Position numbers and translations under genes: made by a program. A stretch of 64,000 nucleotides of DNA from positions 496,001 to 560,000 of the forward strand of contig JAQGDQ010000079.1 in the NCBI GenBank assembly GCA_030141605.1, read 5' to 3'. The first letter of the stretch is position 1. Every line of letters begins with the position of its first letter. This DNA is from Tubiluchus corallicola (taxonomy: Eukaryota; Priapulida; Priapulimorpha; Priapulimorphida; Tubiluchidae). Under the pieces are notes generated by a model. That model saw only the letters and a program-made list of their open reading frames with translations, did no database searches and was not told the origin of the DNA. Positions 1 through 14,600 of this stretch are shown in pieces.

Positions 1-2454
1 TTTGAGAAATTTTTCCAAATTGAGTGAGGCAAATCATTTTTATATATTGATTTTCAATGAATTATTAACCGAAGTTTGAAATCTAATCTGTCTGTAATGA
101 AAACTCATTCATTGTAAATACCACATTATGTAGCATGATGGCAGTACCAAATACCTTTGCATCTGCAGGTTAGTCTTTTTCGTCCTGATTTTTTTCTCAA
201 TTACTGGTACAAATAAACAATTAATCACTTGAAAACGTTGTTTTCTCAATCTGCTTAGATTCGCATTGCAGCCATATGACTGCAAGTAGTGTAATTACGC
301 ACTTGCATTGTTTTTTTAATTCACCTCTAGATGGCAGACAAAGAATTGCTCACTCACCATAGCAATGCCAACTTTAGCAATACCCATTCTGGCAGTGTGA
401 GTTATAATCTTCAGCAGGACAATGAATGTAGCAGCTGCTTGTTACAAACGCCATGGCAACCTATTGTTCTAGCTAAGCTGTGGCCTGCTGCTGCATGAAA
501 TTTTACAAATTTTTTTACAAAATATCATTAGGGCATAAAAAGTTTATGTCCAACTTGTGCATAAATAACAAATTCCGATTGGATATTTCATTAGCTATTT
601 GAAGATGCTGGCTGTTTTTGTTTAAATAGGGAAATAATTTAACTACTTGAGAAAAATCCGCCAGTATCCCATGAAAAACGCTTCATTTACTGAACACAGC
701 AGCATAAAATACTTAATAAATTTACTGAAAATGCACAAAACCCAGAAATGATTGTGACACAAAAATGTGATCATTACAAAGCTTAAGAACCAGTTTTAAT
801 AGATCCGTTACCTGTTTTTTCCTGCAACTACTCATTTTTACCAATTTAACGAATATTGTGTAAAAAGTGAAATTTCTCAACGGCCAGCAAGTTAATCAGG
901 CACAACAATGAAACTTGCAATTACACTATTTGCAGTTGCATGAGTTTATTGCAAATGGAATCTTTGAAAACTGACTTTATCATTGCAATCAAGTGCCTTG
1001 TGGTGTGTGAATAATTAGTGCAAAATAAGTGTGCGTATTTACAAAAATCTGAGTTTTACCAGAAATCAACTGCTCTTTTTGAATTGAAAAGCTGAAAATG
1101 CCTTCTTGTGACAGTAATGAGACTGGAACAAAATTCGCAAAAAAGCTCTGAAGATGCAGAACTTCCGGCACATCAGACAGACAATTTTAATAGCTCCTTC
1201 TTTCCTCCATTTTTAAATGAACCTCTTTGAATACAATTGAGCCTTGCTACTAATCTCTGACCTCGTAAATACTCTCACTCTGATGACAGTGACAAGATCT
1301 TTCTAATGTGTTAACAAATTAAAATGTATGTTAATGATGACATCTTGTAATGGGCAAATGCAGGCTCTGCTGAAAGATTTATCCTGTTATGTATCCTTGG
1401 AATATTGCTACTTTAGAGTGGTGCTGAAACCACTGTAAAGGTGAAATGCCTGCTGATAAAATGTTCATAAAATATATAAAAATGTGCATTTTTCTTGTCA
1501 TGCCTCTCACCAGTCTTTGCATATGAAGACTCTGAAATGCATGCAAAAGCTAGCATGAACTGATCAGATGATGCAAAAACACAAGAGTTTTGACAGGCAT
1601 GGTAAACTGAAATTTGACCACCATTTTTGTCGAAACCAGTGGGAAAGGATCCTCTAAAAATTGGCAGTTACTAAGGTTAGCCATAACCACTTTTAAAGTT
1701 CATATATTAGCTAAAAGTGAACAAAATAAAAGTGTTTTTGTGTGTGCCAGATACTTTTCAAGCCTTTTACAAACTCTGAGTACCTTTGAAATTTATCACC
1801 TTAACTGCTTTTAATGGCCAAGTACAGTCATGCAATTTCATCAGTTTTAAAATGATATGATGCTAACATGTCAATTTTTTATACAGACAGATAGTTCAGT
1901 AATACTATTTTGCTCACCATCATTCATGGTGTTTGTGGATTTGGTTTGGTATCCAGGTCAAGCTAAAAATGTTAAAATATCGTCTTTCTGTCAGCCATTG
2001 TAATTGTAACAGTAAATGCATGGTAATTAATACTAGATATTGATCATTTTTGTCAGTCACAGTACCAGTTAAGCTGAGATTTTATCAATCCTATTCATTG
2101 TACAATGCAAAACTATAACCATCGGAACAATATTGTTACTATGGCAGTAGCAATTACATTGTTGTATTACATAGCTATTATTGTATTTGTATTATTGTAC
2201 TAATTTTTTTTCCATTGGACGGTCAGTAGAATTTTTTCAACTAAATATTCACTTTAGTCTATAAAGAGTGTTCTATATTCTATACAGAATCAATTTCCAA
2301 ATAATTTCTGTGAAACCATGCTTGATCAAAATTTCCTTGTCGTTATTTAACTATTTTAAAAGTTCCTTCTGCACCGTAAAAATGATTATAAATTAAAAAG
2401 GTCGGTTATAAAGATAGTCTGCCATAATTGAGTTGTGAATATTTTGCTTAATAG
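1..2454. other. Non-coding: upstream intron or 5' flank of the TSP1 gene
   Basis: I see no supportable coding exon on either strand; the open frames are short and AT-rich. Because the first visible TSP1 exon (2455) begins in the middle of a codon behind a good acceptor, this stretch is probably part of an intron of that gene. No recognisable repeat or RNA gene was found. Confidence 0.5.
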
Positions 2455-2619
2455 TTGATGGTGTTTGGCACAGTTGGAGTGACTGGTCTGAGTGCAGTCT
2501 TACATGTGGGGGTGGAAGCCAACACCGGTCAAGAGAGTGTTATGGCCCTTTTCATGGTGGCATTAAATGTCAAGGAAATGCTACAAGTTTTCAATTGTGC
2601 AATGAGATGCCCTGCCCTG
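2455..2619 (+). CDS. TSP1 exon 1 (first visible)
   Basis: This exon is 165 nt, phase 1 at both ends, flanked by ttaatag and a gtaggt donor. It encodes a complete TSP1 repeat starting VDGVWHSWSDWSEC, with LTCGGG and a CNEMPCP ending. Further exons must exist 5' of it, since no start codon or signal peptide is present. Confidence 0.88.
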
Positions 2620-5600
2620 GTAGGTTAAAATTTTGCGATGTGCACGAAAGCATGGAATCAACCCATCAGTTATAATTTTGTATTCTTTTCTTGTAAGTAT
2701 GTTAACTGATTTTTTTATTACGCAGTCAACTCTTTTTTAGTAGTTATGTTGCTTGTATAATAAATGTTTGCTCAGGAATTGTACTCTGTGCTTCATAGAA
2801 ATAGCATGAATCTCAGTGGCAGCTCATAGCTAAAATTAGTGGGGTGGTGCTTCAAAAAATTTTTAGCCAATGTTTTAACATTGTGTAAAGCAAAACAAAC
2901 ATATAAAAAGAAAATTTATACATAAACTTGATAAAATCTTAGGCAAAAAATATGTTTTACTTGTTACGATTCAAGTTTGATTCATTCATTTAAAAACGAA
3001 ATCCGTTCTTCTTTTAAATTGCACGAAAAGATTAATAATTTTCTCATTGATCTCTGGATAACTGTTACTTTACAATTGCACAATAAGGTTGGCACTGCCT
3101 GAGCAAGAGTGCTTTCTCTACCTAGCCTGCAGCTTCATATCTCGGACATTGTGTGCATAGCCAAACACTACATCGCCTGAACTGTTAACTTCACAGTTCC
3201 ATACAAGGACTTTTGTAATTTTTTCATGAACTAGGGATGGCTACTGATATTAAGCTAAGGATTAAAATGTACAAGTAAGAAAAAAAATTAAAGAAAAAAA
3301 GACTCATTATATTGAATGTTATCGATAATATCGAGCGAAAATAGGGGGTGCTGCAGTTCCACAGTGCCTATACACGAGCCGCTACTGATGAATCTTATTG
3401 TTAGCATTTTTGTCATGTGATATGAATGATAGTTTAAGTCCTCACTCATGCAAGCATGAATTTCATCTAGATAGCATGAATTGTATTGTCAGCATTAAAT
3501 GTTACTGTAAGCATGATTATTGCTGCCTAAGCAATTATCCCACTAACACAAAATGATGCATCCCAAATATATATCCAGAGCGTTGATTGTGGCCTGAGCA
3601 TTAATCCTTATAACATTGCATGTAGTTTAAGTATTGGTTGAGACAATTCCATTTGTAGTGTAAGTATTTATTTCTACAACATTGTCTGTAGTGTAAGCAT
3701 TTATTTAGATAGTGACAATGATAGCATCAACTCAAATAGCAGAAATTCTAAGTTAAGTACTATCTGGCCACACTGTGTATTGTAGAATAAGTAGTTCATC
3801 AGAGGTCATGTAATTCTTTTATTAGCATGAATTCATTGAATTGTTACCTAATTTGTTATCCAGCAGCATGATCTATTGCCTATACATTTTAGCATGAAAC
3901 ATATTTATGACTGAAGTGCAATATGATTCAGTGAGCATTTATTTGTTAACTGCTGTCTTAAAGTTTTGTTATAGCATTAGTTTTTAAAACGCTTTCGTAC
4001 AAAAGTCTTTCTTTCATTGCTATGTATTTTGTATGAGTTTACTAAGAAGCATGATAGTACGTATGTAATAAATCAAGCTCTAGTAATGGATACTTGTGCT
4101 TGAATTCTATATTGTTTATTGTTTGTTTATGCTTGATCCACCATAACGACTCTGCTTACTGTGATATAGTTATGTACTATGTTTTTCGTTAATATCATTT
4201 ATTTTTTGTTGCTTTTGGAAATAAAATGCATGCAATAATTGTCAAAGTTGAAATTTGTTTCTCTTTTTATTAATTAGTCAATTTATTGATGACTAGTATG
4301 TTTCAGTGCTGTACAGGCAATGGCATGATGCAGCAAGTCTTTTTTATTTTATCTAATCATGAGAAACTCTTAACTTTCAACGACTAAGGCTGGTGGAAAC
4401 TGCTAGTGTGCACAGTGAATGGCCTCATCCATTTCCTTTTCTAAAACTGGACTTTATATTATTTTGAGATTATTTGTTTGCAAATCACTTATTTTTATTA
4501 ATAATTTTTGGTAATTTTTATTTTTTTTACTAAAAATGTTTCTTACATTACTTTGTCAGTTACAATAGTTTTTATGATATCGCTTAGTCATGGGCTTAAG
4601 ATCTAGTTGGTTTATTAAATTACATGAGCATTTAATTTTAGTATTTCAAATTTTTCCTGCCATTTGTTATGTTAGTATAGTTGTTTCTTTCAGAATTTTA
4701 TTTCTTCCAATAAGAGTTACAGAAGATGTGCTAGCACTTGCTGCAATTAATGTTTGATTTACGCGTAATTCGTTTTTTTAAAAAGAAAAAAAAATTAAAT
4801 GCGATCTTAGCATTAAGCAGATGACTGGCATATTTAATCAGATTTCAACCAACACTTATGTGAAAGTGCACAACTTAAGAAAGAATGTTGTTTGCCTTGT
4901 TGAGTTTTGTAGCTAGTTAACTACCAGCAAAATTTTATGGGCCACCTATACTGCAATGAACATGCTGTATTCTAATGATTTTCTTAGTTTGTAATTGTTT
5001 TTAATTAAGTATGATCAGTAAATTAGCAAATTTTATTGTTTAGCTCACCGTTCTTACCATTCCTAATCGTTTTTGCTTTTGGACTTAAATATAGAAACAA
5101 TCACTTTACCTACACCTGCATTAGGTATGTGATGGCCAAGTTAAAGACTTAAGGCAGTTCCTCAGGTGAACAGCAGATAGCTTAGAATTAGTTAATGCAT
5201 TGCCATGATATTGCTATATTTAACCAATAAGACAGAAATTTTCTTTTTTTCAATGAATTTATTTCTTCTGCAATAAAGTCCAGGCAGTTGAATAATTTTG
5301 ATCTTGGATAATTAGCTTTATTCATATTTTTTAATTAGATATAAACTATATTTGGAGCTCATTTATAGTGTACAAAAGTAAAAAAGTTATAGTTACTACA
5401 TTTTAATGATATGGTGTATTCTCTGTTATTATTATTTATGATGTTGTTGCCACTGTATCTACCATTGTTGCCCCCCCCCACGTTACTTATGTATAACCAA
5501 CTTAATACTTATTTGAAGAAATCAATTTTTTGTTGCCTAATTGTGACGTGCTGGGGAACTTGGAAAGAAATCCGGGCATGTACATAGCAACAGAAGTTAA

Positions 5601-8600
5601 GCACTGCCAAGCCTGGTCAATGAAATTGGTAATATCCTGGAAAAATGCTTCAGGGCATTTTGCAATCACCCATTGACCTTGTACATATATACACATGAAA
5701 ACAGCTTTGATACCTCTAGCGATCAGTCTCGCACGTGAGAGCACCATTCTTGATTGTTATACCACAACCAGCTGCAGAAGGTTCTATCAAAGAATTCTAG
5801 ATTTTCAGCTTAGAAAATTCTGAAATATATAACAAAACTTTGCATAATCATGAAGAATGTGCACAGTATTTATAATGTTGTACTACCTACCCATTTTATG
5901 TGTTTCACAATTTTTCACAATATAAGCTGGCCATGTCAGTGTCATAACTCTTGACATGATTTCTGTTTACAGTGGATGGAGAATGGAATGCCTGGACGAA
6001 GTGGGGAGAGTGTAATGTTACTTGTGGAGGTGGAAAACAAGTCAGGACTCGTACATGTGTGAAACCCAAGCATGGTGGACGATCTTGTATAGGACATGAT
6101 AAGGAAAGCAAGGCTTGTAATACATTTGCATGTCCAGGTGGGTTTTTAAAACTTGTGTAGTTTTAAACCTGCCTGTTTCTGTTTATGTGAGGGCAAAAAT
6201 CTAGCTTAGCTTAACAAGCCAGTCAGTGGACTTAAGTGCCCAACAAGTTACTTACACATGAGTACTTGGAGCTTGCAATGAGTTGGTGTGCATTTTCAGG
6301 CCTGAACAGTTAAAGTAGGCGCTGGAATAGCTTGAAGCTGCTAAAAATTCATAGCAAAGATTTTATGACCAATAAATTTTAAAACCAGACATTTGTTATG
6401 TTAACTTTTATGTATCTATAACGACTTATATGAGGATGTATATTTAATCTTCATGGTTTTGTCAATGTCCGTGTCTTTGACGTTATTACACCAAAGCACC
6501 TACAGTGCTGAAAGCTTACCTGTAATAATGTGGCCCAATTTCCGTGATTTTTACAGTTGATGGAATTTGGGAGAAATGGTCTGAATGGAGTGAATGCAGT
6601 CTTTCTTGCAGCGGAGGCACAAAGAACAGAACTAGGGTCTGTAATGGACCATTTGATGGTGGAAAGGACTGTGTAGGAGAGGCACATGAAATAGAAAAGT
6701 GCAACACGCATCCATGCCCAGGTAGGAAATTTTTATATTTTACACCTTTACATTATTATTTGTCAATAGGGCGTTTGGAGAGGAGATGATGTCTTGTACA
6801 TGCACAAAAATTTTGTTGGTCTTTTAACCTTAGCGTGAGTAAACAAATTTAAAAACTGAAAACGGCTGAAAATCTTTTTTTGTCTGAAAATGTTGTGTTG
6901 CTAAAATATTACTATTAGCACTGACAGAAATATTTGGCTTGGAAGTTCTTACTTTCACAGTAATAAAATTAATGTTATAAAAATTCTAAAAATGAGTAGG
7001 GCCTTCTTTTAAACTCACACCTGTATTTGCCATTTATCAAACTAATTTTACACACGGTACATGCAGAAAATTGTCTTTATTAAAATCCAGAGGCAGGCAA
7101 GCGCCTACATAAAACATGGTGAAGATTTTACATTTCAGCCCTTTAATCTAATTTGTAAACAACATGTATTTAAAATGCCATACCAACAGACCATGTGTAC
7201 CTGTTTTATGTCGGCGTTTATCCTCTGGATAGCTAAGTTATGATTCCCCTCACTGCATTCAATTTGTCCTTCTTAAATTATTGGATAAAGTGCAAGATAT
7301 GGATTTTGAGGCAATTTTTAATCTCTTTAGGAATAACTCTTAATATTTGCCAACTGTTCATCTATCATAATGTCATTTGAATTCATTTCACCCTTTTGAA
7401 AGTCAACTGAGTCATCCTGATCAATAAAAGGTAGTTAAGAACAATTCAATAAATTAAATTGGTATGGCAAGTCCCTACGCCAAATTTTGTATTGTTGTCA
7501 TTTTTGTGATGTGATTTTTGTCACGTAAAATAATAAACAGAAGACAGACAAAGATGTTGCTGCTTTTCTTTTTCATTTCAGTGACCATATGATCATGGTC
7601 ATAGTATGTACTTTGTAGCTTTCCACAGATGACTTCCAGTTCTTAGTACTCTATAAAATTTCACTACCGTTTGATGACGTCACTTTTCACATGAATTTTA
7701 GAGATGGACAATATTAGTATCAGTTTAGTAGTTGTATAATTTGGATTTTATAGCTATTTTCAAAGTTTTTCTGTTGCAAGTAACTGTTTGTTTGCTGAAC
7801 ACAAAATCATTTTCTTAGTACAATAAAATTTGGAGGAGTGGTTTTTAAGAGTATGTCACATTTGAGCACAGCCAATTTTGTATAGGACTTTTGGGCACGA
7901 AACCTTTTCATCTTTATTCAGTATTTTGTGTAGCTTTTAAATTGAACGAAACAGAATATAAAGTTTCCATTAGCATTTTTAAATAAAATATGATGGCATT
8001 TTATTTTAAACAATAAATAACAGAAACGCACATCACAAAAAATCTATTCACACCAAAATTTAGTAGTGCAATTAGTGCAGCAATTTAATTAGCATTATAT
8101 CACAATATACTATATTCATTGAAAGTTTGCTGTGCTTTAGAAATTAGCACACATAGAATTCATTGTTTAGTTCATTAGTTGCTTATAGTTAGCTAAAACA
8201 TAACTGGAACATAACTAGCTAGATCATTTATTAAGTCAATTAAATGAAGCATGTTTATCAATATCAATACGAACAATAATTGTAAGCCTTTTTGTTGTAT
8301 ATTTTGCGAAATATAATGCATGATGCGTTCAACAGCAGTATTTTTACAGCCCAAGTGTCTGGCACTTAATTTTACCTGCCCAAATGACCTGTCACCGGTT
8401 TTTAAGGCTATTTACTTGGTCAGGGCAAACTCATTTCTTAAATCTGTCCAAACTATTGCAGTTAGTGCCGGCTTTACACAGAGCAGATGTATCAAATACA
8501 TCAATAAATTAGCAGGATAACGGCTAGATTTTTTTAGTTCTGCTTAGGTACAAGGTAATTCAAGTAGGAATTAAACAGAGTGCAATTAACTCATTTAGGT

Positions 8601-11600
8601 TGCTGAACTTAAATCATAGTTATTTCCTGTTAATGCTAACAAAAGCCCTGCTTTGTTCATCTCTTGGTGTAGGTGCTAATGACAATGTTTCAACAAGTGT
8701 TTTTACACTTTCAGTGGATGGTTACTGGGACGAATGGACAGAATGGGGAGAATGCAGTGTCACTTGTGCGGGTGGACAACAGCTACGTTTCCGTTTATGT
8801 AATGAACCGAAGTATGGTGGCAAAGAGTGTGAAGGTGATGTCAAGGAAACACGAGGATGTAATGACTATCCTTGTCCAGGTACTGATTATCTTCATTTTT
8901 GCTGGCAAGATGGAGGTTTTGGGCTCATTTCCCACACTCTGGTCTTCAGATTTCTTTGCTTTCAGATCTCGTTCTCGTGCCAAATACGCAAGCATTAATA
9001 AGTTATTTTGTCATCGTTTTAATCATAGGAATTAATAAAACTATGTTGGAAATACAATTCTGCTTTCAGTGGATGGATTCTGGATACAGTGGAGCGAGTG
9101 GAGTCCATGCAATGTGTCCTGTGGTGGAGGACTTCAATCTCGAACCCGGACTTGCAATGGTCCATTTCACGGAGGAAAGGAATGTGTAGGGGATGCGATG
9201 GAAATCGGACGTTGCAATGAGAACCCTTGTCCAAGTATGCTTGCAAAAATTTTTATTGAACTATATTTTTGCTAAAAGTCGAGTATGAATGCACTAAATA
9301 TATACATTTTTTAGTAGAAAAGGACATGGCAAGTTTACAAATTAATCATCATTACATTCATACAGATTTTTGCGTAAGAATTTGTACTTATTTCACGGTA
9401 ATCAAACAGCATATCTTTGTTATTTTCTGTGTTTGCTGTTCAGAGTGATGTTGGTAATTTCATTATTGTATATTAGTCACTTAGTCATATTGTAATTAGT
9501 GTTTAGCATTACTAAGTATGAAATCTACAGGCAGATATATTTACAGTACTTGTGAATTAATCTGTTCTTGTCAAGAAAATGACTTCTGATGAACATTTTA
9601 GCGTCTCTGATGAAACCTAATAAGTATTTCAAGTTTATAATTGGTTGTTCTAATTGTTTTTAGTTGATGGTAAATGGCTCGAATGGTCAAATTGGAGCAG
9701 ATGTCCTGTCACATGTGGTGGTGGAGTTCAGACCAGAAAACGATTTTGCAAAGGTCCATACTTTGGTGGAGCAGGTTGCGTTGGTGATGCAACTCAAACT
9801 CAGACATGCAGCGATGTTAATTGTCCAGGTTTAATGCGATTTTTTATGGCTGTAGTAAAAAAAACTTGCTTTGCTATAATAAATTCATATTTTGCTAATG
9901 CATTATTTTCAATTCAAAGATATCTTTATTATTTAGCTGAGATTGTAAGACGTATTGAATATGGTTCTTAAATCAGATGCTTTTGTTGGTAAAATTGTAT
10001 TAAATGGAAACTTAAACTATTTGATAAAATCTACAACTTTACAGCATAGTAATCTGTTTGCAGTTGTTGGATAATTGTTACATCAAGAACTCGAACTTTG
10101 GGTTTGCAACCGCAATAACACATAATTGGTGGTTTTTTCCACAACACCAGTGTTTTCAAATTTTTTTAGTTGTCTAATTTATAATGTTTAAGTTACTAAT
10201 TAACGCATAAATTCTTATCAAATACTCTTTTTGGCTTTCAACTACTTTTCCTGATATATCACCAAATTCAATTGTTTTATAATTCTCGTTATTAAACATT
10301 ACTCATAGTCGATGGCATCTGGTCAGAATGGGGTTCTTGGTCTGACTGCCCTGTGACTTGTGGTGGAGGTTCATACATACGGAATCGGACATGTATTGGA
10401 CCATTCTATGGGGGCAAGCCTTGTTCAGATGAATATGTCGAGAAGGGAGCGTGCAATGTCCAACTGTGCCCCAGTATGTTTGGCATTTTGCCAAGTGTGC
10501 CCGTTTGCTGTGTCCATACATGAGTTTTTGCGTGGCTTTATTACATATTAGGCTACTGCATTTTTTCTAATAAATTGCTTGCTTTAGACGACGAACTTAA
10601 CTCTGCTATGCATATTTTGAAGAAACAAATTTATATTATATAATTAGCATCTATTGTTACACAAATTTGAATTATTGTTCTAGGTGGTTTGCTGTGGATT
10701 CATGCTGCAGTGGATGTTTACTATATACACACCACAGTCTTCTCCGTTTTGTTATTTTTACTTTTCTTTTTGCTTTCGTCTACCTTTTGCATAAATATTT
10801 ATTTATATAGAATTAGTTTGTCATGCACATTAGCCATTATCATTTATAACTCATGCTATTATGTGTCAGTATATAATATATATATATATATATATATTAT
10901 TTAAATGTTATTAAAATTAATGTATCATAACATAATTTAGAAAAAAAACATGCAATTTTCTTTATTAAGCTGTTCGATACAAGCAATCTGTCAAAGTTAT
11001 TGATAACATTAATGCCTTTTCACTTAGAATCTTTTGAATGTTAATTGTTTTTTATTCAACTAGATTATTTGTACAAGAAAAAAAGTTTTTTTTTGTAATT
11101 TCTAGTACCAGGTGACTGGATGGACTGGGGAGAGTGGGGTCGCTGTTCAGTAACCTGTGAAGGCGGATGGCGGGTTAGGAAGCGGATGTGTGACATGAAC
11201 TCGTATGGAGACATCACGGCACCTTGCATTGGCAATTCCACGCAGGTTGGGGAGTGTAATCTGCATGGGTGCATTGGTAATTACATTGGCGGTGTAAAGT
11301 TGGCATACTGTTGGTTGTTTTTAATAGTAAAACAGTTACTAGTTCTAGCTAAGCACCATGGCCATCCAAAGTCTCTTTGTAAAAATGTTCTTTCATTTCT
11401 GGAACTTGTTTAAGTAAGAGAAGAAAACCAATTCCAAATTTCTGTGTGAAAACAGCAACTAGCATCAAGTTTTTTTGTGTTAGAAAATGTCAATCAAATT
11501 CTTGAGTTCCACCAACTTTTTAAGCAACTCGTTCTAGTTCCACATTTCTCTCTGTTTAAGACACAGATGAACTAAGCTGGCAAATATTACGTAATTTGGT

Positions 11601-14600
11601 CTTGTTAAGATTACTGACGACAACAAGTTCTCCCAATTTGAGGGGACAAGAACAAAGATAAAAATATAAAAATTTTGAAACAACTAAATGGCTGGAAGAG
11701 AAACTCGAATAAAACAGTTAGTAGTTCTAGCCTTGAACTGGTCTCAATTATTGGGTTAATAAAACCAATGATTTTCTGACTAACTGATCTAAATTTGTAA
11801 AGCGCATGAGTCATGTTCTTTTACATGTTTATTTGTGTCAAAATATTGACTATCCCTAGTGGCTGTCTATGACTGTGATATGAACAAAATGAAGTCATCT
11901 CGACCACAGCACATTACTTGATGCTGTGTAACTTTAAACTTTGACTCTGTAGTGTATTTAGCAAACTGAGTTTTTGTAATCCATTTAAAATTTATTTTTA
12001 ATTTTATTACATTTATTTATTTATATATTTTATTTTTTTAAAAGTGGAATAGTTTCTTATTGGAAATAACCATAAAATGGCGCCTGAAATAGGCATATTT
12101 GAGGTTCGTGACCTTTAAGCTAACACTGCTAAATTCCTTTTGTAGTTCAAAACTGTGCCGATCTGGTGATAAAAGCTGCTGATCCTGTAGATAATGGCTA
12201 CTATGGCGTAGATCCGGATCTGGATGGACCAAATCCTCCCTTCACTGTGTACTGCGATTTTACTAGGGATCCTAGTGGCGAGACAGTCATACGTATGTCA
12301 AGTTATTTCAACTTGTTTCATTTGTTGCCTAGTATTATATGATTTATAAGAATGTATTATTTGCATTTAAAAAGCTCTTTGATATCCTTTGAGAACTCCT
12401 TTTTGCATTTGAAACTCTTTAAAAACTCCTTATTTATTCTTATAAGGACATTTGCAAGTTGTTTATCTGTAATTGTCTTTAATTGCGATTTTATGAATAT
12501 AAAGCATCCACAAAATTCTTTGTGTGTAACTTTGCAAGTTTTCCACTTTTTAAGCCTCAGAACATGATAATTTTTGAGTAGCACGTAATGTATGATCACA
12601 CCATTCATTGCACAAAATTAGGTCAAGTCTATTGATACCAGAATTTTTTATACTGATACCAGTTTCACCATAAAAAGCGACTGTTTTGAACTAAATTCCT
12701 TGTATGATGAAGAACTTTGTTGAAATATTCAAATTCCAGTTTTTAAATAATTAAATTTACAAGTGGCTAAGTAAGTAAGTAAGTGCAGAAGCATAATTTT
12801 ACTTTGCACAGAAGTTTTATAACTGTGTAAGTAATGTTCAATCTAATAAGTGTATTACCTATTTTTCAGATCATGACACTGAGAAAAGAACACTTGTGAG
12901 AGATTATGAAGGAGCGGGAGAGTACCAACGAGTGATTCATTATCTAAACGCCACTCTTGACCAGGTACATTAACTGATGAAAATATAACACCATTGGCTT
13001 CAAAAAATAGCAGTGTTTTTCACCAGTTTTGACCCATTTTGTGCCTAGACATATCTTCAGAGTAAATGACACAGCCCGCATTATTTTGCAGCCATAAAAT
13101 TAACATGAAGTTCCAAAAATTCTTATGATGGAAACTACTTGGTCGTGCACTTTAATTCAACTTGGTTTATTACCTGCACAAGGCAGATAGGAAGAGTGCA
13201 CAAGAGTGCACGGGGGTTAACTGGCACTATGCTGTTTGTTTAACATATGCTGATCATTTAGGGTTGCCAGATTAGAAAATTAGAAATATGTGGACACTCT
13301 TAAAATCTCTCTCTATATTAATATATATATAGACTTATATATAAAAAAAATTATACATGCCTGCACACCCAGACCAATATATTATATAAAAGTAGAGATA
13401 TAAGTTAAAACACAAAGTAAGGTTTTTAATGGGTTATGAGGTGAACAAAAGTAAAATCATTTTGAAAATTATTTAGTACAAGCTAAAAAATTCTGTAAAA
13501 GCAAAATCATTTGAAAATATTTAATGCAGCAACAGAGAAATATTATTATTACTTAATGCAGGCTATATAGATAACTAAAAGGAATTCTGAGAAAGTGAAA
13601 TCATTGCAAAATTCTTATTCAATAAAGACAATATAAAAATGCAAAAGAAAATAATTTTGAAAATTATTATTTAATACAAACAGTACAAAAAATAAACTAT
13701 TAATTCATCTAGACTAGAGAGCAAAACAGTTACCGGCACAGCAGCAGGCAGCAAAGGCGTCAGTTTTGTGTAGCTTCTAGCAACCCTATTTTCCTCGTTA
13801 CAGTTGGGTTATCTTCATCAAGAGAATCTGAGAAAAAAGTATAATTACTTATAAAGTTACAACTAAGAACCATAAGAAGGTAGTAAAAATATATTTTTAT
13901 TGTGGAATTTGAAAAAGAATTTGGGTTGCAAATGTCCCCAAAAGTTCGGAACAGCACAGGGGACGAAATTATCAATTGTGGGACATGTCCCATATACAAG
14001 GGACATTTGGCAACCCTATGATAATTTTATAATAATAATAATAAGATTTTTGGTAGTAGCAGGTATTACTAGCAGTGCCAGTGACCCTAAAACATAATTC
14101 AAAACCCATTGCATCCAAAGCTCTGTGTGTGCACGTGTGTTTCCTAATCCTGTTGGAGAGGTACCACTTGGTTTGGCCCATGCAGACAGTTTCACAGGCT
14201 GTACATGCATATTGATAGACTGCATAGGACTTCTCACCATTGGGTATAAGGGGGTGACCAGAAATACCAGAAATCAACTTAGATGTTGTGAAGACCACTT
14301 GTGACAAGAGTGAACATTAGCCTTCTGAATCTCCTGAGGCACGAAACGAGTCAGGATTTGAGAATACTAGTTTCATTTAAATTGCTGTTTGCTCTTTCCT
14401 ATGTACTTTCCTAGGAAGTGGTTTTTTATATAATCGAAGTATGTCATTGAAAAAAATTAATGTGTTGGTGAACTTGAAAAATAATAGTTATCAGTAAACA
14501 GTATTGTGTTTTATTAAAACAAAATTGTGTCATAGGGTAGTTCAAGAAATGTTGTGGGTTTTTATATCCATTTAAACCTGACTGCTCACAAATCTGCTTT

